Source of the DNA: Butyrivibrio sp. X503
Lineage (GTDB): Bacteria > Bacillota > Clostridia > Lachnospirales > Lachnospiraceae
Reading direction: 5' to 3'
NCBI RefSeq assembly: GCF_003625475.1
Contig: NZ_RAIQ01000002.1
Coordinates: forward strand, 478,696 to 542,695
DNA length: 64,000 bases
Shown: in pieces, positions 7,732 to 16,647 of the stretch
How positions within the stretch are numbered: the first letter of the stretch is position 1
Layout of the letters: every line of letters starts with the position of its first letter
Program-made: the position numbers and the translations under genes
Notes under the pieces: generated by a model
What the model was told of the DNA's origin: nothing
The model's input: only the letters and a program-made list of their open reading frames with translations
Databases searched by the model: none

Positions 7732-9558
7732 TTACATCACCTTCTTAAATTCGCCGTCCATAAACAGATAAACCTCGGTCCTGTCTTCCGGAAGATAATA
7801 TAGCTTACCGTAGATATTCGTCAGGACATTTGCATCCTTAGATACGACCTGATTGCTGCCCTCCGTAGTATTAACGCGCCACAGTTTACCGCCTTTTAAG
7901 TAATAAAGCCAGTTATCCTCAACGTTCCACATGATCCCGTCATCGAGCGGATCCACGTAGCTTGGAAGACCGGATGCGACAAGTGTAGCTTTGTCTTTTT
8001 CCAGGTAATAAATGTCACCGTCAGAGATCAGCCAGATCTTCTTAAGGTCATAGCTGCTGACAAAACCGTCAACCTCAAAATCATCGTAGACAATCGACTC
8101 TACGGAAGCTTTATCGTCAAAATCAAATCGATAGAATTTACCCTCGCTTGCGTAAAATACGCTTCTCTTCTCACCATCCGATTTCATGATTATATTCGAT
8201 ACGTCAGAATAAGTGCGAGGAAGCTTGGTAATACCGGAGTTATCACTGTTCATCGCAAATATAGTCTTATCCTTCGTGATAAAAAGAATGTCTGTAAGCG
8301 AAGGGGCATCACAGTATGTGGTGTTCGCAACCTGTCCGTATGGCTGAGTAAGACAGTCTGTGATAATACCCGAAAGCTTAGAATCGGATAATTTCTGATA
8401 GCTGTCATTGGTATAGAACTTATAATGATAAGTTCCGTCTTTTCCGGTTGCCACAATCTCCTTGCAATCGGAACTTATAAAAGTATCCGTGATCTCAGCC
8501 CCATCAAATAAAGGGAAGCACAGCGCGCTGTCAAAGCCACTGAAACACGAATTGGTTCTATTAATATAAAACATTTGCTTGTCATCCGATACACAAACAG
8601 GATCGGCAAGTACGATATCGATCATCTCTTCCTTCACATCTTTTCCGCCGATAAAAAGCTGAAAACCTTCAAGAGTATATCTCGAATATGCAACATACTT
8701 TCCGCTCGGAGAAATAACCGGTGAACTGCGAACAACGTTTTCCGCGATAAGTTCTGAACTTCCGTTATCGGTGTCAATAACATACAATGAGCCGACTTCT
8801 TCATCCCCCTTGGTTCCCGTGGGAATCAAATAAAACATACTGCTTCCTTTAGGGGAAATATCGGCGCATACGGCATTCGGAGCAAATTCAATATCAGCAG
8901 CCTCTTTATTTATATATCTGAATCCGTCGTTAACCAGAACCATTCCTCCGGAGAGATCGGTCGTCTGTGCGATAGCCATCGGTTCTCCCAGATACTCGGT
9001 ATTGACCTGTCCGCTTGAACTCACAAACGCTCCCTGTACAGGAACAACCCATTCGCCATTAAAATAATCATAGGGTCCCGTGTAATCTTCAGCAGTGTAT
9101 TCAACAGAACCGCCATTATCATCCGACTCTTCAGACGAATCCGTTTCTTCAACCGAAGAGTACGTATCACTTTCCTCTTCTTTTTGGTTATATTCATTAC
9201 CAAATGTGGATTTATAAGTCCTGATCACAGCCGACACAACCCCGCCGACTACAAAAAGCGCAACAAGCCCAATAAGAAACGCCACCAAAACTTTGTTTTC
9301 CTTCTTTGGCGGAGCCACATAGATATTTCGAGGCATTTCGTAATTCATTTGAGGCGGAATATAGGTACTCGGAGCTGCATTCCTATTTGGAATAAACTGC
9401 GTGTTCTGCTGCGCATTTGCATTCTCCTGCGCAGAATTATTTGACTGAGAATTTTCTTCCTGCTCAGAAAAAGAAGCATCGTGTTCAACCGGTGCTCCGC
9501 AGTTCATGCAAAATTTCTGATTCTTATTTACTATCTGCCCACAGATCTTACAATACAA
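7732..9558 (-). CDS. Zinc-ribbon membrane protein with beta-propeller-like extracellular part
   Basis: The N-terminus is a zinc ribbon (CKICG-x11-CMNCG, residues 3-21). A Gln/Asn/Pro-rich linker leads to one membrane segment near residue 95 (VLVAFLIGLVALFVVGGVV), then an acidic Ser/Glu linker. The remaining 430 residues have repeats of the style (Y/F)(Y/F)L/I-x2-G/D-x-L/I-(Y/W), as in TolB or DUF5050-type beta-propellers. The propeller is predicted to face outside and the ribbon the cytoplasm. The start is TTG with GGGG eight bases upstream, and no in-frame ATG is available. Possible roles are sensing or scaffold functions at the envelope. Confidence 0.7.
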   Translation of the reverse strand: MYCKICGQIVNKNQKFCMNCGAPVEHDASFSEQEENSQSNNSAQENANAQQNTQFIPNRNAAPSTYIPPQMNYEMPRNIYVAPPKKENKVLVAFLIGLVALFVVGGVVSAVIRTYKSTFGNEYNQKEEESDTYSSVEETDSSEESDDNGGSVEYTAEDYTGPYDYFNGEWVVPVQGAFVSSSGQVNTEYLGEPMAIAQTTDLSGGMVLVNDGFRYINKEAADIEFAPNAVCADISPKGSSMFYLIPTGTKGDEEVGSLYVIDTDNGSSELIAENVVRSSPVISPSGKYVAYSRYTLEGFQLFIGGKDVKEEMIDIVLADPVCVSDDKQMFYINRTNSCFSGFDSALCFPLFDGAEITDTFISSDCKEIVATGKDGTYHYKFYTNDSYQKLSDSKLSGIITDCLTQPYGQVANTTYCDAPSLTDILFITKDKTIFAMNSDNSGITKLPRTYSDVSNIIMKSDGEKRSVFYASEGKFYRFDFDDKASVESIVYDDFEVDGFVSSYDLKKIWLISDGDIYYLEKDKATLVASGLPSYVDPLDDGIMWNVEDNWLYYLKGGKLWRVNTTEGSNQVVSKDANVLTNIYGKLYYLPEDRTEVYLFMDGEFKKVM

Positions 9559-9624
9559 TTTTTCATCCCCACTTTCTAAAAAGCTTAGGTCTTACAGTCA
9601 CGTTAATAATACTATAAATTATTA

Positions 9625-10329
9625 TCACATATAATTTTGTTTTACGGCACCTTCAAACAAGATTCTGTTTTCCTCAGTGTAGCCAACCTTGACATTCGGA
9701 TTTTTCATTGCGATCACTCCAATAATCTGATCGGCATATTTCCTGTTGGCATCATTATTATGCGCTCTGAAAATTACCTTTTTTCCAATTTCTTTTCCAT
9801 AAATCGCAACACCGATATTGTCCTTTATCTTAGCACTCTCAAATCCGATTATATCTCCATATTCCCACTCAACATCGGTATACTTGACCATAAATGTATC
9901 AACATCTTCCTTGCTTACTGCGCCGCTATACATTTTATGAAGTTTAATGATGTAGTTTTCGGTCAGATACAAATTGTAAGGGAACTTATATGTATTCATC
10001 CTATCAAGTTCCTCTTCAATAATTGCATAATCAAAATCCGAAAAATTTTTTAAATTGCCTATGTATTTGATAAACTCAATAAAAAATCTTATGAAAGCGC
10101 AAAATGCCGCTATACATATGATTATCACAAAATTACTGGAAGAAACAATATCGATCAAAACCTGATTATGAGTAACTATAGAATATGCTATAAGTCCCAG
10201 AAGAATAGCACCTATCAAAAACGATCCTATGATCTCTAAATACAAAACCGAAAGATTCTTTTTAACTATCTTTGAAGATATTCTGCCCCATGCTCTAAAA
10301 AAAGATACTTGATTCCCCGCTGTTTTCAT
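9625..10329 (-). CDS. Membrane protein of unknown function with two N-terminal helices
   Basis: The 234-residue protein has two membrane helices (about 28-52 and 64-86), then a cytoplasmic domain with the pattern YNLYLTENYIIKLHKMYSG and VKYTDVEWEYGDIIGFESA. This layout of two helices followed by a beta-rich C-terminal domain is like the YcxB family, but the match is by layout only. AGGAGG precedes the ATG. It lies 66 bases upstream of the zinc-ribbon gene on the same strand. Confidence 0.55.
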   Translation of the reverse strand: MKTAGNQVSFFRAWGRISSKIVKKNLSVLYLEIIGSFLIGAILLGLIAYSIVTHNQVLIDIVSSSNFVIIICIAAFCAFIRFFIEFIKYIGNLKNFSDFDYAIIEEELDRMNTYKFPYNLYLTENYIIKLHKMYSGAVSKEDVDTFMVKYTDVEWEYGDIIGFESAKIKDNIGVAIYGKEIGKKVIFRAHNNDANRKYADQIIGVIAMKNPNVKVGYTEENRILFEGAVKQNYM

Positions 10330-10367
10330 ACTGTCCTCCTATCAATCTAATGATCGTTTGTTACCAC

Positions 10368-11099
10368 TTACATTATAATCCTCTGTAGCTGCTTCTGTGT
10401 TGCCACCGGATAAATATCATTCATATGCTTTATGATCCTCTTTGCAGATTCTTTCGGATCTTCTTTGTATGCCTTGGTAACATGCTTGTAGCCCCACAGA
10501 TGCTCAGGCGTACAGTAAATCGCGATCGGCCAGCCATACTCTTCTCCAAGTTTATTCTTTCTTTGTCTGAAATCGCGGACGCAAAGATACATCTGCATCT
10601 GAAGACCGGTTATGGTTCCGTCAAAATTCTTTTCTCCGCCTTTTCCAAAACCTGCCTTTGCCTTAAGCTCATTGGAATAAATCTCGGCGTCTTCATTTTC
10701 TTCGGCAAAAAGACTCATGATCTTGCGCTGCTTGGCTGAAGCTTTTCCGTCCTCCCATAGCGCATCGAAATCATATCCGTCTCGTCTTACATTGACAAAA
10801 TATGGAAGCCATTTCTTTGAAATGAATCCGGCTTTTTTATCAAAAAACTTGCCGTAGGCGACCTTTCCGCTTCTTGCGATAAGCTCTCGCCACTCCCACG
10901 GGTCGACTTCAGGATCTCCGCACCACCAGTACTTGGGAACAGTTCGCTCCTCAAGCGAAAATCCGGGAATGTCATTTTTAAAAAGAGGCAAAAAGCCTAC
11001 TTCATTTATGTAGTCAATTGCCTCTTCATAGCTGTGCAAACACTCAGGATCGTTCCAAGATACGCCGTACATTATCCATGTTCCGTTTTCATTTGGCAT
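10368..11099 (-). CDS. AlkZ-related (winged-helix) protein
   Basis: The protein has 243 residues with the pattern EVGFLPLFKNDIPGFSLEE, a WWCGD(P)-x-DPWEWR segment, KVAYGKFFDKKAGFISKKW and a GFGKGGEKNFD-x-TITGLQMQ segment. I associate these with a family named AlkZ-related protein in Firmicutes, distantly tied to the YcaQ/AlkZ DNA glycosylases that unhook crosslinks. Activity for this short form is not established, to my knowledge. There is no signal peptide. GGAGGG precedes the start. The broken acetyltransferase gene is just upstream on the same strand. Confidence 0.55.
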   Translation of the reverse strand: MPNENGTWIMYGVSWNDPECLHSYEEAIDYINEVGFLPLFKNDIPGFSLEERTVPKYWWCGDPEVDPWEWRELIARSGKVAYGKFFDKKAGFISKKWLPYFVNVRRDGYDFDALWEDGKASAKQRKIMSLFAEENEDAEIYSNELKAKAGFGKGGEKNFDGTITGLQMQMYLCVRDFRQRKNKLGEEYGWPIAIYCTPEHLWGYKHVTKAYKEDPKESAKRIIKHMNDIYPVATQKQLQRIIM

Positions 11100-11139
11100 A
11101 AGTCGCCCTCCATATGAGTGAAACCCAAGTATTTTTCTT

Positions 11140-11345
11140 TTACGTCCAAAGCGATGTTATAAACATCGGCGATGCATCGGTACTCTTTTCAAAGCCGCAT
11201 CTCTCGTAGAAATGACTGTCTTAAAATTTTTCATCGCTACTACAAGTTTATCAGGAAAATGTCCTGATGACCAATCAACAGAAAGAAATAAATCCTCAAG
11301 CTGCTCCTTGGTGAAATCTTTAATGTCCTTATATTCAACATTCAT
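11140..11345 (-). pseudogene. GNAT acetyltransferase remnant with internal deletion
   Basis: The first 49 codons (MNVEYKDIKDFTKEQLEDLF to KTVISTRD) are the N-terminus of a GNAT-type N-acetyltransferase. The original frame then reads a nonsense tail and stops at 11157. In another frame the same DNA encodes the usual C-terminus of such proteins, FYERCGFEKSTDASPMFI and SLWT, ending with TAA at 11140. The acetyl-CoA-binding middle, normally about 60-70 residues, is missing. The bases TTCTACGAGAGATG at the junction encode ISTRD in one frame and FYER in the other, which points to deletion between short matching sequences. A good AGGAG site remains upstream, so transcription and a 62-aa product are still possible. 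Confidence 0.75.
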
Positions 11346-11367
11346 CTTTTGCTCCTGCCTTACGTAT

Positions 11368-11949
11368 TTAGTAGCCCATCGCTTCAGAAACGACAGCGGT
11401 CTTTTCTTTTCCGACGAGTTTCTCGAGAAGTGTGAAAGCTACGTCTGCTGCAGTCTCGGGGCAAAAGCTTGTGATGATGTTCTTATCGACAACGACTCTC
11501 TGATCGGGGATTACGTTAACTCCGAACTCAGCAAGCTCTTTCTGCCTATAGCCATCTCTCAAATGATAGGTCGTTGCGTTTCTGCCCTTGAGAACTCCGC
11601 TCTTTCCGATGGGAAGAGCACCGACGCAGATAGATGCGATGATCTTGCCCTGTCTGTCAAACTCTCTGATGAGCTCAAGAAATTTATCATCATACGCTTC
11701 ATCATAGAAGTTCCACTCGTCGAATCCGCCGGGGATCGCAAGCGCGTCATAATCGCTCACGCTGATCTCATCGATCGTCTTATCCATATTTATCTTGATA
11801 TCAAAAGTGGAATTTACAACCTTGGTAAAACCGCATGTAGTGACGTTTACATCGTAGCCGTGGTCATTTCTGGCCCAGCCCATAACGTCAACAAAAGGCG
11901 CAAACTCCATGTTCTCAAAACCCTTACAGCAAAAAAGTAAAATATTCAT
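11368..11949 (-). CDS. DJ-1/PfpI family protein
   Basis: The 193-residue protein has the DJ-1 fold pattern: N-terminal FCCKGFENMEFA with the conserved acidic residue, YDALAIPGGFDEWNFY, and the nucleophile elbow ASICVGALPIG with Cys108. Relatives act as glyoxalase III or deglycase, chaperone or protease; the exact activity cannot be told from sequence. Most similar are the Firmicutes ThiJ/YajL-like forms with cysteine in the elbow. GAGGAG precedes the ATG. It is followed closely by the broken acetyltransferase, and an intact version of that gene may once have shared its transcript. Confidence 0.85.
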   Translation of the reverse strand: MNILLFCCKGFENMEFAPFVDVMGWARNDHGYDVNVTTCGFTKVVNSTFDIKINMDKTIDEISVSDYDALAIPGGFDEWNFYDEAYDDKFLELIREFDRQGKIIASICVGALPIGKSGVLKGRNATTYHLRDGYRQKELAEFGVNVIPDQRVVVDKNIITSFCPETAADVAFTLLEKLVGKEKTAVVSEAMGY

Positions 11950-12028
11950 AATCGTATAATCTCCTCATATTTTGAAAAAATCCGAAAGGAAGTTCTGCTC
12001 TCGCTTTGCTCGCCAGAACTAAGTAGTA

Positions 12029-12058
12029 CAGCACGACTCAAAAAAACTGAGTCTGCTG
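12029..12058 (-). terminator. Hairpin after the racemase gene, possible weak terminator
   Basis: On the minus strand CAGCA-GACTC pairs with GAGTC-(G)-TGCTG around a T-rich loop, directly after the racemase stop. A T tract after the stem is lacking. A second short inverted repeat (AGTTCTG/CAGAACT) lies just beyond. Termination is therefore uncertain. Confidence 0.4.
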
Positions 12059-12059
12059 A

Positions 12060-12749
12060 TTACTTAAGTGCCTCCCTTGCGGCCTCTGTTGCATGGATTA
12101 TAGTCGTGTCATAGACAGGAAGCACACTGTCTCTTTCCTTGATCAGCATTCCGATCTCGGTACAGCCGAGGATAACGCCCTCAGCGCCTCTATCTTTCAT
12201 GTATGAGATTATTCTCTGATATTCTTTTCTTGATGAATCAAGCACCTTGCCAAGGCAAAGCTCGTTAAAGATAACGTCGTTTACAAGCTCAATATCTGCT
12301 TCATCGGGGATCATCACTTCAAGTCCCGCATCTACAAGTCTGTCCTTGATAAAGTCCTGAGTCATTGTAAACTTCGTTCCGAGAAGTGCGATCTTTTTAT
12401 ATCCGTCGCGCTTTATGGCATTTGCCGTCGCATCGGAAATATGAAGGATCGGAACACTTATCTTCTGTTCGATCTGAGGTACAAGCTTGTGCATTGTGTT
12501 TGTCGCGATGACGATGAAATCAGCGCCGGCCTTCTCAAGTCTGACCGCCGCGTCAGTAAGGATCTTGGCATTTCCGTCCCAGTTGCCTTTACTCATGTTG
12601 TCTTCAAGCTCCGCAAAATCAACGTTGTACATCATGATCTTGGAACTGTGGAATCCACCGAGCTTAGCCACTGTTTCCTTATTAAGGATCTCATAATAAG
12701 TGATCGTGCTCTCCCAGCTCATTCCACCTATAAGTCCGATAGTCTTCAT
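12060..12749 (-). CDS. Aspartate/glutamate racemase family, YgeA/RacX-like broad-specificity racemase
   Basis: The protein has 229 residues and is a PLP-independent racemase of the Asp/Glu superfamily. It begins KTIGLIGGMSWEST. The two catalytic positions are Thr83 (ATNTMHK) and Cys196 (LGCTEIG). Most family members have two Cys; the Thr/Cys pair at these positions matches what is reported for E. coli YgeA, which racemises several amino acids such as homoserine. The product would be D-amino acids for wall or signalling use. AAGGAGG lies before the start, and a good sigma-70 promoter is upstream. Confidence 0.88.
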   Translation of the reverse strand: MKTIGLIGGMSWESTITYYEILNKETVAKLGGFHSSKIMMYNVDFAELEDNMSKGNWDGNAKILTDAAVRLEKAGADFIVIATNTMHKLVPQIEQKISVPILHISDATANAIKRDGYKKIALLGTKFTMTQDFIKDRLVDAGLEVMIPDEADIELVNDVIFNELCLGKVLDSSRKEYQRIISYMKDRGAEGVILGCTEIGMLIKERDSVLPVYDTTIIHATEAAREALK

Positions 12750-12784
12750 AAAAAAGCCTCCTTGATGTGTGAATATATCTTGAA

Positions 12785-12813
12785 ACTATATCACTCACCA
12801 AGGAGGAATACAA
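12785..12813 (-). promoter_or_regulatory. Promoter of the racemase gene
   Basis: On the minus strand TTGTAT (12813-12808) and TATAGT (12790-12785) are separated by exactly 17 bases, about 35 bases before the racemase start. Confidence 0.65.
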
Positions 12814-12850
12814 TATATTATTACCTTACAATTTTGTAATGGTGCGGTTT

Positions 12851-14602
12851 TCACATAATATCTTCAACGATCTGCTCAGGTGTGATCCTGTTCATCTTAA
12901 GCACTTCGCTTGAAGAAATGCCGTCATAGAATCTCTTTTCGAAGCCGTAGTTAAGGACCTTAACGTCCTTGCCTCCAAGATATGAAGCGATCTTCTGACC
13001 AAAGCCTCCCTCAAGGATACCGTCCTCAAGAGTTACGATCGTATCATGATTCTTGATTAGCTCATCCAAAAGAGCCGTATCAACGCCCGAAGCGTATCTG
13101 GGATTAACAAGTGTTGCCTTTGTTCCGGTCTTCTCTTCGATAAGTGTAGCTGCCTTGCGGCCGATATTAAAGAAATCTCCGAGTGCGAGGACCGCAACCT
13201 TCTCACCCTTTTCACAAACCTGATACTTATTGAATTCGCCATAGCTCTTGGCAACATCATACTCCGCCGCATTTACGCCATCGCAAGGAACCGCAATGAT
13301 CGTGGGATGATCATTCTGCTCAAGGCTGTAATCGAGCATAGCCATAAACTCCTCTCGGTTAGTGGGTGAAAGATATACGATTCCCGGAACGTTTGTAAAC
13401 ATGCCCATAGCGGATATACCGATATGTGTCGCATCGCCCATTCCAAATATTGATGAAGAATAAAGAACTATCGTTACAGCACTTCCGTTAAGTCCAACGT
13501 CCTGAGTCACCTGATCGTATACTCTCTGAGCAAATGTCGCATTTGTGACAAATACAGGCTTACCGCCGTTCTTTGCAATACCTGAGCACATCGCAACAGC
13601 CTGTTCCTCGGCTATTCCGACATCGACATAATTCTTACCCATAAGTCCTCTTACAACCTCGGTAAGTCCCGCCACTCCCGGTATCGCTGCAGTCACGCAT
13701 ACAACCGAATCATCTTTTTTAATCTTTTCAAGCATATAATCCGCAAAAATATCCGAATAAGACTCTCCGCCACCGCCATATTTTTCTCCGGTTTCTCTGT
13801 TAAAAGGAATTGCATAGTGCCACTCTTCCTTATCCTTCTCGGCAGGCGGATAGCCCTTACCCTTCTGTGTATGAACATGAACGACTATCGGATGATCAAT
13901 GTCTTTTACCTCAGAAAAAGCCTTGATAAGAGTCTGTATGTCATTGCCCTCTTCTACATACTTATAATCAAGTCCCATCGCCCTGAAAAGATTATTTTCA
14001 CAAGTGCCGGCGCTCTTTCTGAGCTCTTCAAGATTCTTGTAAAGACCGCCGTGATTCTCGGCAATGGACTGCTCGTTATCATTAACGATGATGATGAGAT
14101 TGGAATCCATCTCACCTGCATAATCGATACCCTCAAGGGCCTCACCGCCACTGAGAGAGCCGTCACCGATTATTGCAACGACGTTGCCTTTTTTACCCGT
14201 AACATCACGTCCCTTGGCAAGTCCTGTTGCAAGGCTTACAGAAGTAGAAGTATGTCCAATGTAGAACATATCATGCTCTGACTCATCGGGATGAGTAAAG
14301 CCGCAAACATCGCCAAAGTGTGCATCATCATAGTATGCCACAGCTCTTCCCGTAAGCATCTTGTGAGGATATGTCTGATGTGCAACGTCAAACACAAACT
14401 GATCAATGGGCGACTCAAATACATAGTGAAGGGCGATCGTAAGCTCAACCGCTCCGAAGTTCGGTCCAAAATGACCGCCTATCTTTGTTGTTCTGTTAAA
14501 AAGAGCCTCTCTGATCTCTGCAGCAAGCTCTATGAGCTCACTCTCAGAAAGCTTTTTCACATCCGAAGGTCCCTGAATATTTTTAAGTAACTTGTATTCC
14601 AT
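12851..14602 (-). CDS. 1-deoxy-D-xylulose-5-phosphate synthase-like thiamine-diphosphate enzyme
   Basis: The protein shows the DXS order: GGHFGPNFG (His44), FDVAHQTYPHK, GHTSTS at 116-121, the thiamine-diphosphate motif GDGSLSGGEALEG (146-158), and the central and transketolase C-terminal domains with DVGIAEEQAV. DXS joins pyruvate and glyceraldehyde-3-phosphate in the first step of the MEP isoprenoid and thiamine/pyridoxal pathways. At 583 residues it is 40-60 shorter than typical Dxs, and the region after TGR is condensed. It could be a second, specialised copy. It sits with a YczE-like membrane protein and AraC regulator rather than with other isoprenoid genes. AAAGGA precedes the start. 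Confidence 0.82.
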   Translation of the reverse strand: MEYKLLKNIQGPSDVKKLSESELIELAAEIREALFNRTTKIGGHFGPNFGAVELTIALHYVFESPIDQFVFDVAHQTYPHKMLTGRAVAYYDDAHFGDVCGFTHPDESEHDMFYIGHTSTSVSLATGLAKGRDVTGKKGNVVAIIGDGSLSGGEALEGIDYAGEMDSNLIIIVNDNEQSIAENHGGLYKNLEELRKSAGTCENNLFRAMGLDYKYVEEGNDIQTLIKAFSEVKDIDHPIVVHVHTQKGKGYPPAEKDKEEWHYAIPFNRETGEKYGGGGESYSDIFADYMLEKIKKDDSVVCVTAAIPGVAGLTEVVRGLMGKNYVDVGIAEEQAVAMCSGIAKNGGKPVFVTNATFAQRVYDQVTQDVGLNGSAVTIVLYSSSIFGMGDATHIGISAMGMFTNVPGIVYLSPTNREEFMAMLDYSLEQNDHPTIIAVPCDGVNAAEYDVAKSYGEFNKYQVCEKGEKVAVLALGDFFNIGRKAATLIEEKTGTKATLVNPRYASGVDTALLDELIKNHDTIVTLEDGILEGGFGQKIASYLGGKDVKVLNYGFEKRFYDGISSSEVLKMNRITPEQIVEDIM

Positions 14603-14634
14603 AAATAATCCTTTCTAACGTGCTGTGCCTCTGA

Positions 14635-15312
14635 TTATTTCTTGCCTCTCTCAAGCATAGGTCTTGCTATCTTTATATTAAAGAAATCGATGAGCGGTCC
14701 CATAAAGAACGCGGTGATTATCGTTCCGACACCTGCTATCGTAGGGATCTTGCCGATCGCATTACCTGCCATTACAAATAAAGCGCAGCCAAGAGTTACA
14801 CAAACAAGATCTGTGCAGATCCTGATGTACTTGAACTTTCCAAGCTTCCACTTATTTGCCATAACGATGGCAACCGCGTCATATGTCGAAACACCGAGAT
14901 CCGCCGTCATATAAAGAGCCGAACCAAAGCAGATGATCACGATTCCTATGATCAGGCAGATGATCCTAAAGATCATAGACGGATTCGGAAATACCTTTTG
15001 AAGTGCTGCGTACGTAAATTGTGTGATATATCCCAAAAGAAACAGATTGATAAAGGTTGCGATACCGATGTTATGCCTGTCCGCAACCAAGCTGAATATT
15101 AAAAGAATCGCATTTACAATTACATACAAGGTACCGAATTCGATCGGAATGATCGCATCAAGTCCGCTCATAAGAGACTGAAACGGATCTACGCCGAGCG
15201 CGGCAAGCTTAAAGATACCGACACTTATCGCACAGATAATAACGCCTGCAAGAGACATGGCGATACGCCTTTTTCTCTCAGACAAAAACTTAATGATATC
15301 CGTATTAGACAT
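14635..15312 (-). CDS. YczE/YyaS/YitT family membrane protein
   Basis: The protein is 225 residues from the ATG at 15312, chosen because AAGGA lies seven bases before it; an ATG six codons upstream has no site. Five or so membrane helices are visible, with the family pattern GVDPFQSLMSGLDAI and ADLGVSTYDAVAIVMA. YczE-type proteins are poorly characterised; one Bacillus member is needed for bacillomycin production. It is 32 bases upstream of the DXS-like gene and probably cotranscribed, so a shared substrate or product is a fair guess. Confidence 0.8.
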   Translation of the reverse strand: MSNTDIIKFLSERKRRIAMSLAGVIICAISVGIFKLAALGVDPFQSLMSGLDAIIPIEFGTLYVIVNAILLIFSLVADRHNIGIATFINLFLLGYITQFTYAALQKVFPNPSMIFRIICLIIGIVIICFGSALYMTADLGVSTYDAVAIVMANKWKLGKFKYIRICTDLVCVTLGCALFVMAGNAIGKIPTIAGVGTIITAFFMGPLIDFFNIKIARPMLERGKK

Positions 15313-15354
15313 TCTTTTTCCTTCCCTCATAAAAAATACTGATATATGGGCAGC

Positions 15355-16221
15355 TTACCTCTCTTTTATGTACAGATCCCTGTACTCTCCGGGAGCCATG
15401 CCCTTTTCGTTATGAAACACCCTGTTAAAGCTCGGAATACTCTGGAAGCCCGATAACATCGCAACCTCCGTGAGTGTCATCCCCTTGTTGGAAAGAAGCT
15501 CTATAGCTTTCTCCAGACGGATCATGTTTAGCCACTTATTGTAATTCATTCCGGTAACTTCTTTGAACATTCTGGAAAAATAGTCCCTGCTGATGCCGAC
15601 TCTTTTTGCCATAGTAGTTTGAGAAAGGTCGTCGGAAGTCAGATTATTCTTGATATAATCAGTAACTCCGATCATCCTCTTCATGACGTCATCCGTATAT
15701 CCGTTGTGTGCTCCCGGCTGGATCTCGGGAACAAACTCCTCTCTGTACTCATCAAGTGTCATCATAAACTCCATTAAAAGCATGCAACACTTAAGCTCAC
15801 GGTCGGGTCCGTCCGAAAAGAATATCTCTTTCATCTTATACGTGATCTCTTTAAGCTTGGCTGCCAGGAGCGGATGCGAATTGATGCAGATGACATGCAG
15901 ATTCCTGTAAAAATGCATGATTCTTTGAAGATCAAAGAGTGAATTGACAAAAGCATTGCTAAACTGAATAACAAGCGCTTCTTCTCTGTCCGCGTCAACT
16001 ATAGAATGCATCTCCATAGGCCATGCCAGCACGAAATCACCCTCTACAAGAGTGTACGTGTCCTGATTGACCTTATATACATTGGTCTTGCCCGGTCCCA
16101 CGAGAATAATCTCGCCGTAGGAATGCCAATGCATCTGGTAGCTGCGCTCTTTAAAGCCGGTAGACATATTAAAAGCGCTCACGTTATCAAAACCGTATGT
16201 TTCGTATTGACTGTAATCCAT
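15355..16221 (-). CDS. AraC-family transcriptional regulator with cupin domain
   Basis: An N-terminal cupin-like sensor (about 25-100, MHWHSYGEIILVGPGKTNVY) is followed by two AraC HTH motifs in the last 100 residues (TMAKRVGISRDYFSRMFKEV and LTEVAMLSGFQSIPSFNRVF). The sensor probably binds a small organic ligand, and the gene lies just upstream of the YczE and DXS-like genes on the same strand. It probably controls them. AAAGGG precedes the ATG. Confidence 0.88.
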   Translation of the reverse strand: MDYSQYETYGFDNVSAFNMSTGFKERSYQMHWHSYGEIILVGPGKTNVYKVNQDTYTLVEGDFVLAWPMEMHSIVDADREEALVIQFSNAFVNSLFDLQRIMHFYRNLHVICINSHPLLAAKLKEITYKMKEIFFSDGPDRELKCCMLLMEFMMTLDEYREEFVPEIQPGAHNGYTDDVMKRMIGVTDYIKNNLTSDDLSQTTMAKRVGISRDYFSRMFKEVTGMNYNKWLNMIRLEKAIELLSNKGMTLTEVAMLSGFQSIPSFNRVFHNEKGMAPGEYRDLYIKER

Positions 16222-16292
16222 AATCCACCCTTTTACTTCTTATATTTTGACTTTAACACTATCAAATTTTGTCCTATTTATTTTATCAAATA

Positions 16293-16466
16293 TCACTCTG
16301 CTATAGAATACTGCATAAACTCATACTTAAGCTTAGTTCCGACTGCAATACTTTCGGGCAAAAGAGCTCTCGCAACAAGCTTAAGATCGTCTGATTCTAT
16401 ATCGCATCTCTTAAGATTGGCATAATCTCCGTCAATGCTGTCTACTACGTAGTACCAGGTTTCCAT
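16293..16466 (-). CDS. Small DUF3006-like protein, 57 aa
   Basis: The start is the ATG at 16466 (METWYYVV), which has AAGGAGA six bases upstream; an ATG eight codons earlier lacks one. The pattern VDSIDGDYANL followed by ARALLPESIAVGTKLKYEF is that of DUF3006 proteins, small beta-barrels of unknown role that often begin IDRIEG. It is a monocistronic-looking unit between the AraC gene and the divergent nitroreductase operon. Confidence 0.6.
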   Translation of the reverse strand: METWYYVVDSIDGDYANLKRCDIESDDLKLVARALLPESIAVGTKLKYEFMQYSIAE

Positions 16467-16554
16467 AAGTGTTCTCCTTGTCTTTTGCAAAAATATATTT
16501 CGTATAAATATACTACCATAACTTAAGGGGCGGGGTTAATGATTCATTTTCCTC

Positions 16555-16618
16555 TTGACAATTAATTAAACCAATGGTTTAATTACTACGATGTATCAAT
16601 TAAACCAGCGGTTTAATT
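16555..16618 (+). promoter_or_regulatory. Promoter with two TetR-type operators
   Basis: TTGACA (16555-16560) and TTTAAT (16578-16583) have a 17-base spacer. A perfect palindrome with 11-base arms (TAATTAAACCA and its complement, 16563-16585) covers the spacer and -10. A second copy with 9-base arms AATTAAACC/GGTTTAATT lies at 16598-16618. The core is AAACC-N3-GGTTT in both. The TetR protein encoded second in this operon is the obvious binder, giving negative feedback. Confidence 0.85.
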
Positions 16619-16647
16619 AAAATATATACTTCAGGAGCGACCATATT

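Noticed and set aside
11157..11345. The 62-codon frame as an intact small gene
   Set aside because: Its last 13 codons are out of frame relative to a GNAT C-terminus encoded by the same DNA, so it is a remnant.
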